Of a stretch of 64,000 bases of DNA, positions 26,782 to 36,363 are shown one piece after another (the stretch's first letter is position 1; every line of letters begins with the position of its first letter). Made by a program: the position numbers and the translations under genes. This DNA comes from Pirellula sp. (GTDB lineage Bacteria; Planctomycetota; Planctomycetia; Pirellulales; Pirellulaceae), in the NCBI GenBank assembly GCA_021300015.1, contig JAJTFB010000005.1, forward strand, positions 91,315-155,314, in the 5' to 3' direction. The notes beneath the pieces were generated by a model. The model searched no databases. It saw only the letters and a list, made by a program, of their open reading frames with translations, and was not told the origin of the DNA.

Positions 26782-29647
26782 AGCGGACAAGTCCCAGCGG
26801 GGGACCGAGGTGCGAAATATCGAGCTTCGCGGTGGCAGCGAACACAACCTGAAGCAACTCGATGTCGATATTCCCCTGCATCAACTGACGGTCATCTGCG
26901 GAGTCAGCGGCAGCGGAAAAACCTCCTTAGCCCTCGACACCCTCTATGCCGAAGGCCAACGCCGATACATTGAAAGCTTCTCGGCCTACGCCCGACAATT
27001 CCTCGCGCGGCTGGACAAGCCCAAGTTCGAGCGGCTCGAAAATCTCCCTCCTACCCTAGCCGTCACCCGCTCGGATCGATCGCGAAACAATCGGAGCACC
27101 GTCGGAACGGCCAGCGATTTGCTCGAACCGCTTCGAGTCGTCTTCTCGCTGATCTCCAAGCCCCGCTGCGGCGATTGCGACTTGCCCATCGAGTCGTTCA
27201 CCGCCGACCGCGTCGTCGAACACCTTGAACGACTCCCCAAAGCCCGAGCCATCCTGGCTTTTCCTTTGACTTGGACCACCAAGTCCCAGCTTTCGGAACT
27301 CCTTTTCGAACTGCAAACCTCAGGATGGATCCGATTGATCGTTGAAGGCACCACCATCGAACTGTCCGATGACAAGAAAAAACTCGCCACCGCGTTTCCT
27401 AAGGCAGGCCAAGCTTATGTCGCGATCGAGCGGTTTCGGATCGGCCCTTCGATCGAGGTCTCGACGCGCCAATCGATCGAACTGGCGCTGGAACGAAGCC
27501 CCGAACAGATCGTTGTGTTCATCGAGTCTGACGCGATGGCAAGCTCAACGGCAAGCCCGACTGCAAGCAGCATCGAGATCGATGGCTCGCGGTTTGAACC
27601 CCTCATGTTCTCCTCCGAGCTTCGGTGCGCGGGGTGCGGATGGGTCGTTCCGCCGGCCGAACCAAGGCTCTTTAGTTTTAATAGCCCGATTGGAGCGTGT
27701 CCCGAATGCACCGGGTTTGGCGAGACCTCGACGCTCGATATGGACAAGATCGTACCGGACAAGTCGCTGAGTCTTCGCCAAGGAGCGATCGCTCCTTGGC
27801 GAACCCCTGCCTACAACCACGAACTGGAGGAACTGATCGAACTTGCTCCCGATTTTGACCTGCCTTTGGATGAGCCGGTCGAGAACTTCAAAAAGAAGGA
27901 TTGGGAACTGATTGAACAAGGATCCCGCAAGCATCGCTTCGGTGGCTTGCAAGGTTTCTTCGCTTGGCTCGAACGCAAGAAATACAAGATGCATGTTCGG
28001 GTGTTTCTCACCCGATGGAAGTCCTACGGAAGTTGTGGAACCTGCCGGGGGCAACGACTCTCCCGCGCGGCCTTAGCGTATCGATTCGAGCAAACCTCCT
28101 TTCAGGACTGGACCGAAGAGTCGATCGATCAACTCGCCGAGAGAATGCAATCGATCGAGAACGGCTTGGGCAACTTCCCCGCCGACAAACACCTGGGAAT
28201 CCAACGCGGACTGACCGAGGTCCTCTCGCGATTGAGGTACCTTCAGGAGGTCGGTCTTGGATACGTGACCTTATCTCGCACCATGCACACCCTCAGTGGT
28301 GGCGAAGCCCAACGGGTCAACCTGACGAATCTGCTCGGCTCGGACTTGGTCGATATGCTCTACGTGCTCGACGAACCGACCGTCGGCTTGCATCCTAGCG
28401 ACACCCAGCGCGTTGCCCAATCGGTGCGTCGATTGATCGAACGCGGGAACACCGTGGTACTGATCGAACACGAGCCCTATTTGCTTCATCATGCCGACCG
28501 AGTCATCGAGGTCGGCCCGGGTGCGGGATCACAAGGAGGCGAGATCTGTTTCCAGGGCCCTCCGGAGGCACTGAAGCATTCGGATTGTTTGACCGCGAAG
28601 TACTTGTTCGCACCTCCTAAGGAATCGACCGCTCGAGCCTTGGGAGATGGCTGGGCGATTCTCCGCGGTGCTTCGGGCAGGAACCTCCAGCAGATTGACT
28701 TCCGATTCCCATTGCGCTGTTTTGTATCGGTCGTAGGCGTGAGTGGATCGGGGAAAAGTTCGCTTGTGCTCGATACGCTCGTGCCAGCGATCCTCAAGGA
28801 ATCGGGCCAAGACCCCGAGCCCGGGTTGCCTTATCGATCCCTCGAATACCAAGGCTCCGAAGGATCGAAAGGCTCGAAAGGCACATCGTCGAAGCGACCC
28901 GAGCCTATCGAGCGGGTCATCGCCATCGATCAAACACCGATCGCCAAATCGATACGTTCTTGTCCAGCGACTTTTTTAAAGATCCTCGACGAGATACGAA
29001 GTATCTTCGGATCGACCCCGGCGGCCAAAGCGCATGGGTTAAGCGACGGGCACTTTAGTTTCAACAGTGGCCTAGGCCGTTGTCCGTTGTGCGAGGGGCT
29101 CGGATTTACGCTTGTCGATATGCAGTTCATGGCCGACGTGCGATTGCAGTGCACCGAATGCCGTGGTCAGCGATTCCGTCCTGAGGTACTGGCCAATACG
29201 TATCGCGAACGAAACATTTCGCAGGTTCTTGAGATGAGTGCAGACGATGCCGCCGATTTTTTTCGAGGCGAGAAGAAGCTTCAGCGCAAGCTCAAGCCAC
29301 TCAGGGACATCGGGCTCGGGTATCTACCTTTGGGACAAAGCCTCTCGACTCTCTCGGCTGGCGAGTCGATGCGGCTGAAGCTCGCATCGTACCTGGACGA
29401 CCCGAAGGGTTCATTGATCGTGATGGATGAGCCGACGACGGGTCTGCATTTCCAGGACGTCGAGCGGTTGATTCAGTGCATCCGTCTGCTGATTGACCAA
29501 GGCAACAGCGTCCTGGCGATCGAGCACAACGAGATGTTCATCGCGGCATCGGATCACTGCATCGAGCTCGGACCAGGGGCCGGACCTGCCGGTGGCCAGA
29601 TCACCTACCAAGGCCCGAGCAAGCCCTGGCAAAATCATCCTCGGTAG
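26768..29647 (+). CDS. Second UvrA paralogue, divergent
   Basis: A 959-residue UvrA of normal length. The first ABC module has GVSGSGKTSLALD (near residue 45), a short UvrB-binding-like segment (about 145-240), Cys-pair zinc modules (CAGCGW...CPECTGFGE; CGTCRGQRL), the signature LSGGEAQRVNL and LYVLDEPTVGLH. The second has GVSGSGKSSLVLD, a zinc module (CPLCEGLG...CTECRGQRF) and LIVMDEPTTGLHF, but its signature reads LSAGESMRLKL (from residue 862) instead of LSGGEAQRVKL. A low-complexity GSEGSKGSKGTSSK insert lies before ERVIAIDQTPI. It may be a specialised paralogue, for example for drug-DNA adducts or resistance as proposed for UvrA2 proteins, rather than the main repair protein. It starts inside the previous gene. 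Confidence 0.92.
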   Translation: MSRSKADKSQRGTEVRNIELRGGSEHNLKQLDVDIPLHQLTVICGVSGSGKTSLALDTLYAEGQRRYIESFSAYARQFLARLDKPKFERLENLPPTLAVTRSDRSRNNRSTVGTASDLLEPLRVVFSLISKPRCGDCDLPIESFTADRVVEHLERLPKARAILAFPLTWTTKSQLSELLFELQTSGWIRLIVEGTTIELSDDKKKLATAFPKAGQAYVAIERFRIGPSIEVSTRQSIELALERSPEQIVVFIESDAMASSTASPTASSIEIDGSRFEPLMFSSELRCAGCGWVVPPAEPRLFSFNSPIGACPECTGFGETSTLDMDKIVPDKSLSLRQGAIAPWRTPAYNHELEELIELAPDFDLPLDEPVENFKKKDWELIEQGSRKHRFGGLQGFFAWLERKKYKMHVRVFLTRWKSYGSCGTCRGQRLSRAALAYRFEQTSFQDWTEESIDQLAERMQSIENGLGNFPADKHLGIQRGLTEVLSRLRYLQEVGLGYVTLSRTMHTLSGGEAQRVNLTNLLGSDLVDMLYVLDEPTVGLHPSDTQRVAQSVRRLIERGNTVVLIEHEPYLLHHADRVIEVGPGAGSQGGEICFQGPPEALKHSDCLTAKYLFAPPKESTARALGDGWAILRGASGRNLQQIDFRFPLRCFVSVVGVSGSGKSSLVLDTLVPAILKESGQDPEPGLPYRSLEYQGSEGSKGSKGTSSKRPEPIERVIAIDQTPIAKSIRSCPATFLKILDEIRSIFGSTPAAKAHGLSDGHFSFNSGLGRCPLCEGLGFTLVDMQFMADVRLQCTECRGQRFRPEVLANTYRERNISQVLEMSADDAADFFRGEKKLQRKLKPLRDIGLGYLPLGQSLSTLSAGESMRLKLASYLDDPKGSLIVMDEPTTGLHFQDVERLIQCIRLLIDQGNSVLAIEHNEMFIAASDHCIELGPGAGPAGGQITYQGPSKPWQNHPR

Positions 29648-30012
29648 CCAGCGAGCAGCTCTGCTGGATTCCACTGAGGAATTCCGAGCAGGAGCACGAG
29701 CAGGAGCGCGAATTGTTTTTGCCACTCTTTCCCCCGTAATGGTACCATCGCCCACGGAAATGCTAGATGGACCAAATTTTTTCCTCCCCATTGAAATAAA
29801 ATCAGCCGAGCGGTGACTCTTCTTTAGGCGGGCTGAGTGATGCGTGATTTTTGGTTCTTTTGGGTTGATGCCATCGTCCATTTCAAGCAACCAGGAAAAG
29901 GCGTCACTCGGGATCAAACGGGATCCGCTTTCGGTTCGGTCATGGGAAACTGGTCGATCGCGAGTCGTATTCTGCTGAGTAGCCATTCAAATACCTGAAG
30001 AACCGTTTTCTC
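29648..30012. other. Intergenic region without a recognised gene
   Basis: This 365-base gap holds a small hairpin (AGCAG-CT-CTGCT, 29654-29665) just after the uvrA stop and a short duplicated GAGCAGGAGC segment near 29686-29708. It should contain the promoter of the sigma-factor operon, but no convincing -35/-10 pair was found. An overlapping 107-codon plus-strand frame has no coding character. Confidence 0.5.
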
Positions 30013-30543
30013 ATGCCTAGCGACAACCTCCAGGAGCTATTTGCCAGTCTGAGCAATGCCCTGGTGTTGTATGCCCGGCAGTGGTGCAGAACTCCAGAAG
30101 ATGCCGTCCAGGAGGCCTTTATCGACCTAGCAAACTGCGCCTCGGAACCAACGTACCCGAAGGCATGGCTCTACACGACAACTCGCCGCAAAGCGCAGAA
30201 CATCGCCCGGGCGGAATCCCGACATCGCAATCATTTGGAACAGTTGATTCAGGAAAGCGGTGCGGATCGTGCTGGCGAATATTGGTTGGAACCAAATACA
30301 CGAAATCGGATCGCGGCATCGGAGGTGCTCGAGGGTCTCGACTCCCTAGCACCGGATCAACGCGAGATGATCATCGCCAAAGTCTGGGGGGAACTCACGT
30401 TCGAAGAACTTGCAGAGCTGATGAACTGCTCACCGGCGTCCGCTTACAGACGCTATGTCTTGGCACTTACCGAACTCAAGCAACGGGTGCTTGCAGAAAG
30501 CACGCCATGCGTCAACAAAACCAATTCAGGGCAACGACGATGA
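30013..30543 (+). CDS. ECF-type RNA polymerase sigma factor
   Basis: A 176-residue sigma-70-family factor of the extracytoplasmic-function class. Region 2 is seen as LYARQWCRTPEDAVQEAFIDLAN followed by YPKAWLYTTTRRKAQNIAR; region 4 as LDSLAPDQREMIIAKVWGELTFEELAEL with the helix-turn-helix SPASAYRRYVLALTELKQR. It directs polymerase to a dedicated promoter set. Its TGA overlaps the ATG of the next gene (ATGA, 30540-30543), and that product is a single-pass membrane protein positioned like an anti-sigma or signalling partner. Further secreted proteins follow in the same direction. Confidence 0.92.
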   Translation: MPSDNLQELFASLSNALVLYARQWCRTPEDAVQEAFIDLANCASEPTYPKAWLYTTTRRKAQNIARAESRHRNHLEQLIQESGADRAGEYWLEPNTRNRIAASEVLEGLDSLAPDQREMIIAKVWGELTFEELAELMNCSPASAYRRYVLALTELKQRVLAESTPCVNKTNSGQRR

Positions 30544-31124
30544 TCGAACCAAACTTTCCTGTTCATGAGGGGCTTGATCGGTTCGAGCAGGACCTCAAAT
30601 CCCTTACTCCAAAACACTTCCCTGTAGAATTGCCAGCATTGCCTCCGACCGGTCCTAGCTGGCTCAAAATCGCGTCGGTCTCCTGGTTGATGGGGCTAGC
30701 TGCTGGCGTATTGGTGTCGGCGATTTGGGCTAGGCTCATGAATGGACAAGTACCTATCGCTGAGCCAAATCTGGTATCGCAAAAGGTGGGCTTAAACCCA
30801 AATCCACCCTCAACGAACCCGTTTGGCTCGCAGTCGACGAGAGCGTTCGGAGTCGAGACTTTAGCAGTGCGCAGCCGAACCATCGCGGCCGACTTGGATG
30901 ACGACTATATTTTGCAGCCCCTGATGCGACGAAATACGGTCCACGCGAGCAGATGGTTCTCCGGTGTGGATGTAGCTAACCGACCTAGGAGCTCTCAAAC
31001 CGATGCGGCGCATTCCTCCGCAGAAGATTCTGCAATACCAGATCCTGACTCATTCCCAAAGCACCAAGGGCAGCGTCAGTTGCTCAAGATGCTCATGGAA
31101 TCCGATGATCTGATCTCCATATGA
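30540..31124 (+). CDS. Single-pass membrane protein coupled to the ECF sigma factor (possible anti-sigma factor)
   Basis: A 194-residue protein, not recognised by family. An N-terminal cytoplasmic part (1-37) is followed by one transmembrane helix at about 38-62 (IASVSWLMGLAAGVLVSAIW) and an exported Ser/Pro/Asn-rich part. No zinc-binding HxxxCxxC anti-sigma motif is present, so an anti-sigma role rests only on the four-base overlap with the sigma gene and the topology. The start ATG at 30540 is chosen for that overlap; the frame stays open further upstream but there it only overlaps the sigma gene. Confidence 0.7.
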   Translation: MIEPNFPVHEGLDRFEQDLKSLTPKHFPVELPALPPTGPSWLKIASVSWLMGLAAGVLVSAIWARLMNGQVPIAEPNLVSQKVGLNPNPPSTNPFGSQSTRAFGVETLAVRSRTIAADLDDDYILQPLMRRNTVHASRWFSGVDVANRPRSSQTDAAHSSAEDSAIPDPDSFPKHQGQRQLLKMLMESDDLISI

Positions 31125-31171
31125 TCCATAACGATAAATCCCCTTTTCCAATTCCAATCGGAGTTCCATCG

Positions 31172-32719
31172 ATGTTGAACAAAACACCTGTATCCAAATT
31201 TTTGAAACGCAGCATGTTGGCAGCAGTGCTGATTTCTGTCGTTCCGTCGGAAAGCTATTCCCAAGAATCGACGGTCGGCTCTCCAGAGGAAGTCGTCAGT
31301 CGGGAGGGGGCCTGGGAAAATTTAAGGGGGAGGATCACGACGCTGCGTCGGACCGTTACGCTGGTGCCTAAAGCTGAGCATAAGCCCGCACTTTCCATTC
31401 GTTTTATTCCGGATTCCTTCAACGCCAAACCAGGTAACGCTGCCATTTACTACCTCAAGGCGGGCGGATTCTTTGAGCAAACTGCGGCAATGCAGGCAAA
31501 GCGAAAGTTTGAAGACGAATCGAGGGCAGCCGCAGGCGACGGAGACTTCGCTCCCTATGTTTGGCTTGAAACCGAGGTGAAGGATCTCCCTGTTGAAAAG
31601 ATGAAAGAGTATTTGGTTTACACGTCTTTTCAACCTCTTTTTCTCGAAGAAGCTGCTTTGAGATTGCATTGCGATTTTGATCGCCAGATCAAAAGTGTTG
31701 AGAATCCCGTTGGCTACTTGCTGCCGGAGGTTCAGGCCATTCGCGATACTGCACGTATCCAAGCGATGCGATTCTTGCTGGCAATGGCGGAAAACAGAGC
31801 CGACGATGCCGTCAAAATTCTCGGGCAGTTGATCGCCATGGGACCGCACCTTTGCCAAGAGCCGTTTTTGGTGTCGAATCTCGTCGGAGCCGCATGTGTC
31901 AACATCGGTTTAGACAAAGCTTACTATCTCTCGGAACATCCCTCAGCACCGAACCTCTATTGGGCGATTGCTCAGTTGCCCAAACCGTTGATCCAAATAG
32001 AGCAGTCGCTGGCCTTTGAGCGAGAGTTCTTGTTTGAACAGGTCAAAGCCTTGCGAGAGGTCGATACGATTCCAAAGCCGGATGGATACTGGAGCGAGTT
32101 CATCGATCGGTTTACCGCTGCGATCCAAGGTATTGGGACTCCGTTCGATCGAATGGAGTCGATTGGAAAAGCAGGCATCACCCTGGCCATCGGTTCCAAC
32201 GTACCCATAGCCCGTGAGTATCTCGTGGATGTAGAGGGTATGAGCAACGATGCGCTGGACAAGCTACCCAATGCGCAGATTTTCTTTCTTGCCATGCGTC
32301 GTTTTTATGAGCGTTATCGGGACGAGGAATTCAAATACAGCTTCCTGCCAGAAAACGCTCGCAATAAAGCGAAAGCAACTTCGACGGGAATTGCCGAATT
32401 GAGTCAGCGATATGGTTTAATCACGCTTCCCACTTCGGTATTTCTTCCTGCGGTGCAAGCGGCGCAGGGTGCTTCGCTTAGAACGCAGCAACAACTCGCA
32501 ATGTGGCAAACGATCGAAGCTATCCGGCACCATTTGGCGACCCACGATAACAGACTTCCAGCGACACTCGATGAACTGGAACTTCCCGCACCCTCCGATC
32601 CACTCACCAACGGACCGTTTGAGTATGCAATCCATGCCGCAGGTGCAACACTCAAGGGGGCTGAAAATCCAGGCTTGCAATATCAGCTTGAGCTGCGCAC
32701 TCAACCTGCCAAACCATAA
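31172..32719 (+). CDS. Unknown secreted protein of the sigma-factor operon
   Basis: About 515 residues with a signal peptide (KRSMLAAVLISVVPSESYSQ). The mature part is predominantly helical with no recognised catalytic motif. ATG at 31172 is preferred: GGAG at 31160-31163 precedes it and the signal peptide starts at once. An alternative ATG at 31121 would overlap the previous stop (ATGA) and add 17 residues. The last 60 residues (TIEAIRHHLATHDNRLPATLDELELPAPSDP) look like the segment near the end of many planctomycete envelope proteins. Role unknown. Confidence 0.7.
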   Translation: MLNKTPVSKFLKRSMLAAVLISVVPSESYSQESTVGSPEEVVSREGAWENLRGRITTLRRTVTLVPKAEHKPALSIRFIPDSFNAKPGNAAIYYLKAGGFFEQTAAMQAKRKFEDESRAAAGDGDFAPYVWLETEVKDLPVEKMKEYLVYTSFQPLFLEEAALRLHCDFDRQIKSVENPVGYLLPEVQAIRDTARIQAMRFLLAMAENRADDAVKILGQLIAMGPHLCQEPFLVSNLVGAACVNIGLDKAYYLSEHPSAPNLYWAIAQLPKPLIQIEQSLAFEREFLFEQVKALREVDTIPKPDGYWSEFIDRFTAAIQGIGTPFDRMESIGKAGITLAIGSNVPIAREYLVDVEGMSNDALDKLPNAQIFFLAMRRFYERYRDEEFKYSFLPENARNKAKATSTGIAELSQRYGLITLPTSVFLPAVQAAQGASLRTQQQLAMWQTIEAIRHHLATHDNRLPATLDELELPAPSDPLTNGPFEYAIHAAGATLKGAENPGLQYQLELRTQPAKP

Positions 32720-32877
32720 CCAAAAGACTCTATCTCCATCCAACCAACCTACCAACCTATCGTTTCCGAGCGCGATCATGCAAAGCCAATTCACCACGAC
32801 TCTCAATGCTTCAGTGTGAACCCCGAGTAAATCTTAGGGAAACCTGAAACCTGAAAACCAAAGAAAGAAGCACTTCA

Positions 32878-34437
32878 ATGAATCTCAAGAAAGCAATTTT
32901 ATACCCACTGGTTTCCGTTGCCTTAACGCTCGTTAGTGTGGCAAACAGCCAGGGCCAGGATAAATCCAATCCAATCCAGCAATCTCTCAATGCATCTTCG
33001 ATGCTGTTGCTCAAGGTGGACACCGATCAGCTCGCAATTCCAGCGAAGATCCAGCAGATGCAAGAGGAGCACAAGGATAAGCCCATCGCAGCCTTGATCG
33101 ACGCTTCCGATCGCAATCTCAGGTCGATTCGTGAGCTTGCCAAAGGGCAGACGGTCTACTTGTCGGTCGACATGCCCTACACTACGGCAGTGCTTTTGCG
33201 TGCCACCTCTCCCAAGGCTGTACTGGCTTCTGATCTGGAAAAAGTCGCCAAACTCTTTGCACCTGAGATCGCTATCGCGGATCGATCCACTTCCGAGCTA
33301 ACGAAACTCGACATCGGTACCGATCTGGTATCGGCATCTGCAAAGGTGCTCTCTGCAATGCCCGCCGAGCAAGCTTTGAAATGGCAGGCTGGGTTGGAAT
33401 CCACCAAGGAGTTTCCTGTCCAATGCGTTATGCAGTTGCCTGATTACGTGACCAAGACATTCCGAGAGATCCAACCCGAGTTGCCCGAGACGTTCGGTGG
33501 TGGATCGGCAGAGTGGTTGCTCGACAGCGTCCGATGGGTTTCCCTCGGTTTGGACACCAAGAATGCAACGGCCCGCATTGTGGTGCAGTCGGGTTCTGAG
33601 GAAGGGGCGAAAATCTTTGCGAAGAATTTGCCCAAGCTGATCCGAACGGTTGTCAACAATGCGGTAGCAGACAAAGAATCCTTTTTGGCTCTCTCGGTTT
33701 TGATTGGGATGATCAAGCCTGAGCTCTCAGGGGATCGTGTCGTCGTATCCCTCACAGACGATGAGAGCAACCAATCGCTTTTGCAATTCGGAGCCATGGT
33801 GGCAAGTTCCATCATGGCCCCTATTACTGCGACCACCACTTCGAATCGCATGAAGGAGTTCGCATTAGGTTTCCACAACTACGAAAGTGCCTACCAAGCG
33901 TTTCCCACCTACTTGAACATGGCCAAGACAAAAGCAAAAAGTGGGCTTAGTTGGCGTGTGCATATTTTGCCTTTCATCGGATTCCAAGAGCTGTATCAAG
34001 AGTTCAAGCTCGATGAGGCATGGGATAGTCCGCACAACATCAAGCTACTTCCCAAAATGCCAGCGATTTACCTTCCCACTGCCGATATGAACCAGACCGT
34101 GGAGCTTAAACCTTATCACACCACCTATGTTGCACCGATCGGCAAGAGGACCGTTTTTGGGCAGAGTGAGCCCATGCAATTCCGAAACATCACCGACGGT
34201 ACGAGCAACACGATTGCCTTCGTTGAACTTGATCGCGAGCATGCCATTGCCTGGACGAGTCCCGAGGAGTATCCGTTTGACGAGGCCAATCCGACGGCCA
34301 AACTTCGCAATTACAATGGCCAGACCGTTATCGGTATGTTCGATGGCTCGGTCTCCAGATTGAAACTTGATTTGCCGAAAGAGACCTGGCTAGCTCTGTT
34401 CTCTCGCAACGGAGGTGAGATTGTAAATCTGGAGTAA
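32878..34437 (+). CDS. Secreted protein with C-terminal DUF1559 domain
   Basis: A 519-residue planctomycete protein with a cleavable signal peptide (LYPLVSVALTLVSVANSQGQ) instead of the usual prepilin-like N-terminus. The first 320 residues are of unknown fold. From about residue 325 the DUF1559 domain is clear: MKEFALGFHNYESAYQAFPTY, SWRVHILPFIGFQELYQEF, FRNITDGTSNTIAFVE, a GMFDGSVSRL element, and the terminal FSRNGGEIVNLE. DUF1559 is a planctomycete-expanded family of exported proteins of unknown role. It lies 158 bases after the previous gene; that gap shows nothing clear. It ends the sigma-factor gene run. Confidence 0.85.
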   Translation: MNLKKAILYPLVSVALTLVSVANSQGQDKSNPIQQSLNASSMLLLKVDTDQLAIPAKIQQMQEEHKDKPIAALIDASDRNLRSIRELAKGQTVYLSVDMPYTTAVLLRATSPKAVLASDLEKVAKLFAPEIAIADRSTSELTKLDIGTDLVSASAKVLSAMPAEQALKWQAGLESTKEFPVQCVMQLPDYVTKTFREIQPELPETFGGGSAEWLLDSVRWVSLGLDTKNATARIVVQSGSEEGAKIFAKNLPKLIRTVVNNAVADKESFLALSVLIGMIKPELSGDRVVVSLTDDESNQSLLQFGAMVASSIMAPITATTTSNRMKEFALGFHNYESAYQAFPTYLNMAKTKAKSGLSWRVHILPFIGFQELYQEFKLDEAWDSPHNIKLLPKMPAIYLPTADMNQTVELKPYHTTYVAPIGKRTVFGQSEPMQFRNITDGTSNTIAFVELDREHAIAWTSPEEYPFDEANPTAKLRNYNGQTVIGMFDGSVSRLKLDLPKETWLALFSRNGGEIVNLE

Positions 34438-34533
34438 AAGCAGGCTAGATACTTGAGGAACGGGATCGTGCCTCGCATTGGATTTCGTCGTATCAACCGG
34501 ATTGCTATGCTAGATCGCTTCGAGCACGAGCGC

Positions 34534-34629
34534 AACCACGGAACACACTGAACACACGGAAGAAGACCGCGGAGGAAGACCGCAGAGGATCCACTCTCTT
34601 TTTCCGTGTGTTCCGAGTATTCGGTGGTT
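34534..34629. repeat. Inverted repeat, 28-bp arms (AACCACGGAACACAC family)
   Basis: The arm at 34534-34561 pairs with 34602-34629 with four mismatches around a 40-base loop rich in purines. The same family occurs at 43687-43783. It lies between convergent genes, so a hairpin that ends both transcripts is possible. Confidence 0.8.
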
Positions 34630-34706
34630 GAAATAAACTCAGGGGCTGTCCGCTGGGGATTTCAGGCAAGAGACTAGATGCTAGAGGCATCTAGTCTCTC
34701 ATCCGA

Positions 34707-35738
34707 CTACTCGACCTCTTTATTGATTTCGCCACCATTGCGAGTGATCATGCCGGCATAAACACGCACATCGATATTGGAGCTAAGGTACCTTGCACTC
34801 CCGTCGACAAATGCGGCCGTGATCCCACTCGAATGGAACGAATAAGCCTGACCGGTACCATCGACTCCAAAGTACGGATCGGGATAAGTCGATCCCAATG
34901 GGATACCGTTGGTCGTATTGATCACTTGTGGGCCAGGATACGAAGCTCCATCGGCAGAGACTCCTAGCAGGAGATTCAACTCCGAGGCTGGTCGGCACCA
35001 CCCCCCGCCATTGACACGAACCGAGCTTCCTGGACCAGCTTCGATGACCTTACGCCCCAATCGGTACACATGCGGACGGCCTGACGACTCGACCAAGCGA
35101 ATGGTATTGCTCGTACCATCGGTGAAGCTCGCAAACTTCAAGTTCGCTGTCTTGGATAATGCACCATTGTCATTCCTAGCCGAATTCGCATCGACCAACC
35201 CAAGCGTTGCCATCTGAGGCGACACGCCGTAGTAACCTGAATAGTCCCCGTTGGCAACCCTCGCTTGCCAAACCGGAGTATCCGGCGGCGGCGATCCGTC
35301 TTGAACTCTACCCGACTCTGGGTTCGATGGGCACTCGTAGATCGGAATCTTGGATCCGAACAGATCGTAATTCAGACCACCGTCGGCGTTAGGAACCGTC
35401 GAGGACCAATTCTTCTTTAGATCGAGCCTTGAATAAAGGGACTGTTGTTCGATATGGGGAAGCAGATAAGTCGCCCACCGGACCCGTACGGTCGAGACCG
35501 CATCGGGTCGAACATTGCTTGGGAAATACTTGTTGGCGCTATGGAAGTTTTGAAACGCCAACTCGATCTGTCGCATGTTGTTCGAGCAGGACATACGCCT
35601 AGCTGCCTCTCGGGCTGCTTGCACGGCTGGCAGAAGCAAGCCTACCAAAATACCAATGATGGCAATGACCACCAACAATTCCACCAAGGTAAATGCGCTG
35701 CGGAGGCGGTTACGGTGTGCTAAGGACTGAAGTCTCAT
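34707..35738 (-). CDS. DUF1559 protein with prepilin-type N-terminal methylation/cleavage motif
   Basis: A 343-residue protein with a classic type II/IV pseudopilin leader: basic N-terminus, then SAFTLVELLVVIAIIGILVGLLLPAVQAAREAARR. The DUF1559 region follows (CSNNMRQIELAFQNFHSANKYFPSN, RWATYLLPHIEQQSLYSRLD, FTDGTSNTIRLVE, GMITRNGGEI). It is exported and probably processed by a prepilin peptidase, but DUF1559 proteins are not known to form pili. ATG at 35738 is chosen over TTG at 35765. The lipoprotein gene 66 bases upstream on the same strand is the usual partner of such genes. Confidence 0.92.
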   Translation of the reverse strand: MRLQSLAHRNRLRSAFTLVELLVVIAIIGILVGLLLPAVQAAREAARRMSCSNNMRQIELAFQNFHSANKYFPSNVRPDAVSTVRVRWATYLLPHIEQQSLYSRLDLKKNWSSTVPNADGGLNYDLFGSKIPIYECPSNPESGRVQDGSPPPDTPVWQARVANGDYSGYYGVSPQMATLGLVDANSARNDNGALSKTANLKFASFTDGTSNTIRLVESSGRPHVYRLGRKVIEAGPGSSVRVNGGGWCRPASELNLLLGVSADGASYPGPQVINTTNGIPLGSTYPDPYFGVDGTGQAYSFHSSGITAAFVDGSARYLSSNIDVRVYAGMITRNGGEINKEVE

Positions 35739-35804
35739 GATTTCTTTTCTTTTCTTTTTTATCAAGTGTAAGTCAACAGAATCAACGGTTAGGGTATTGG
35801 TGGA

Positions 35805-36236
35805 TCAACGAATCTTGAAGGGTTCGAGAACGCTTTTGTCTTTGCTCAACTGAACGTCGATACCGGAGGTCGCCTCGGAGGCTAAGCCTGCTGGTAGATG
35901 GTTCGTAGGGGCCTGGTCTGGGGTATCCCGGTACCATTGTTCGATCGTTACCTTGTATTTACCCGCCGGTGCCCCATCGTTGGTGTCGTAGGTCGACAAC
36001 TGAAACCGCCCCTCCGCATTGGTTGTCCCACGTGGCTTGGGGAACTTCAGCGAAGTTTCGGTCGGATGAAAGACCACGGTGGCTCGGTCCAAGGGCTTGC
36101 CATCTTGCCCAAGAACGGTTCCCTCGGCCAAAGTGGTTTGGACGCGATCAGTGCGGGAACAGCCCACCATCGATCCGGAAACGACAAGCCCACAAATCAG
36201 CGCGGTGCGCACGCATCGGGAAAAGCTACGCGACAT
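35805..36236 (-). CDS. Lipoprotein with carboxypeptidase-regulatory-like domain
   Basis: A 143-residue protein with a lipoprotein signal (LICGLVVSGSMVGC, Cys26 as the lipidation site). The mature part is a small transthyretin-like beta-sandwich: EGTVLGQDGKPLDRATVVFHP, TTNAEGRFQLSTY, GAPAGKYKVTIE. Such domains stabilise or bind other envelope proteins. It precedes a DUF1559 gene, a pairing seen repeatedly in planctomycetes. ATG at 36236 follows an AAAGGG sequence. Confidence 0.85.
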   Translation of the reverse strand: MSRSFSRCVRTALICGLVVSGSMVGCSRTDRVQTTLAEGTVLGQDGKPLDRATVVFHPTETSLKFPKPRGTTNAEGRFQLSTYDTNDGAPAGKYKVTIEQWYRDTPDQAPTNHLPAGLASEATSGIDVQLSKDKSVLEPFKIR

Positions 36237-36363
36237 AAGACCCTTTCGAGTAAAAACTCTTGCAGTGCGATTGGCAATGCAATGGCTGCTCTGGAACTCT
36301 ATGGGTGGAGTCGTTCCCTAGCGATCGTTTCGACAAGCTTTCCGGGGTCGGATCAGCAACAAA

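Noticed and set aside
29493..29816. Plus-strand 107-codon frame overlapping the uvrA end
   Set aside because: Composition is Ser/Arg-rich without structure, and it starts inside uvrA.
30081..30539. Upstream extension of the membrane protein that follows the sigma gene
   Set aside because: It overlaps the sigma gene in another frame; the ATGA junction at 30540 is a better start.
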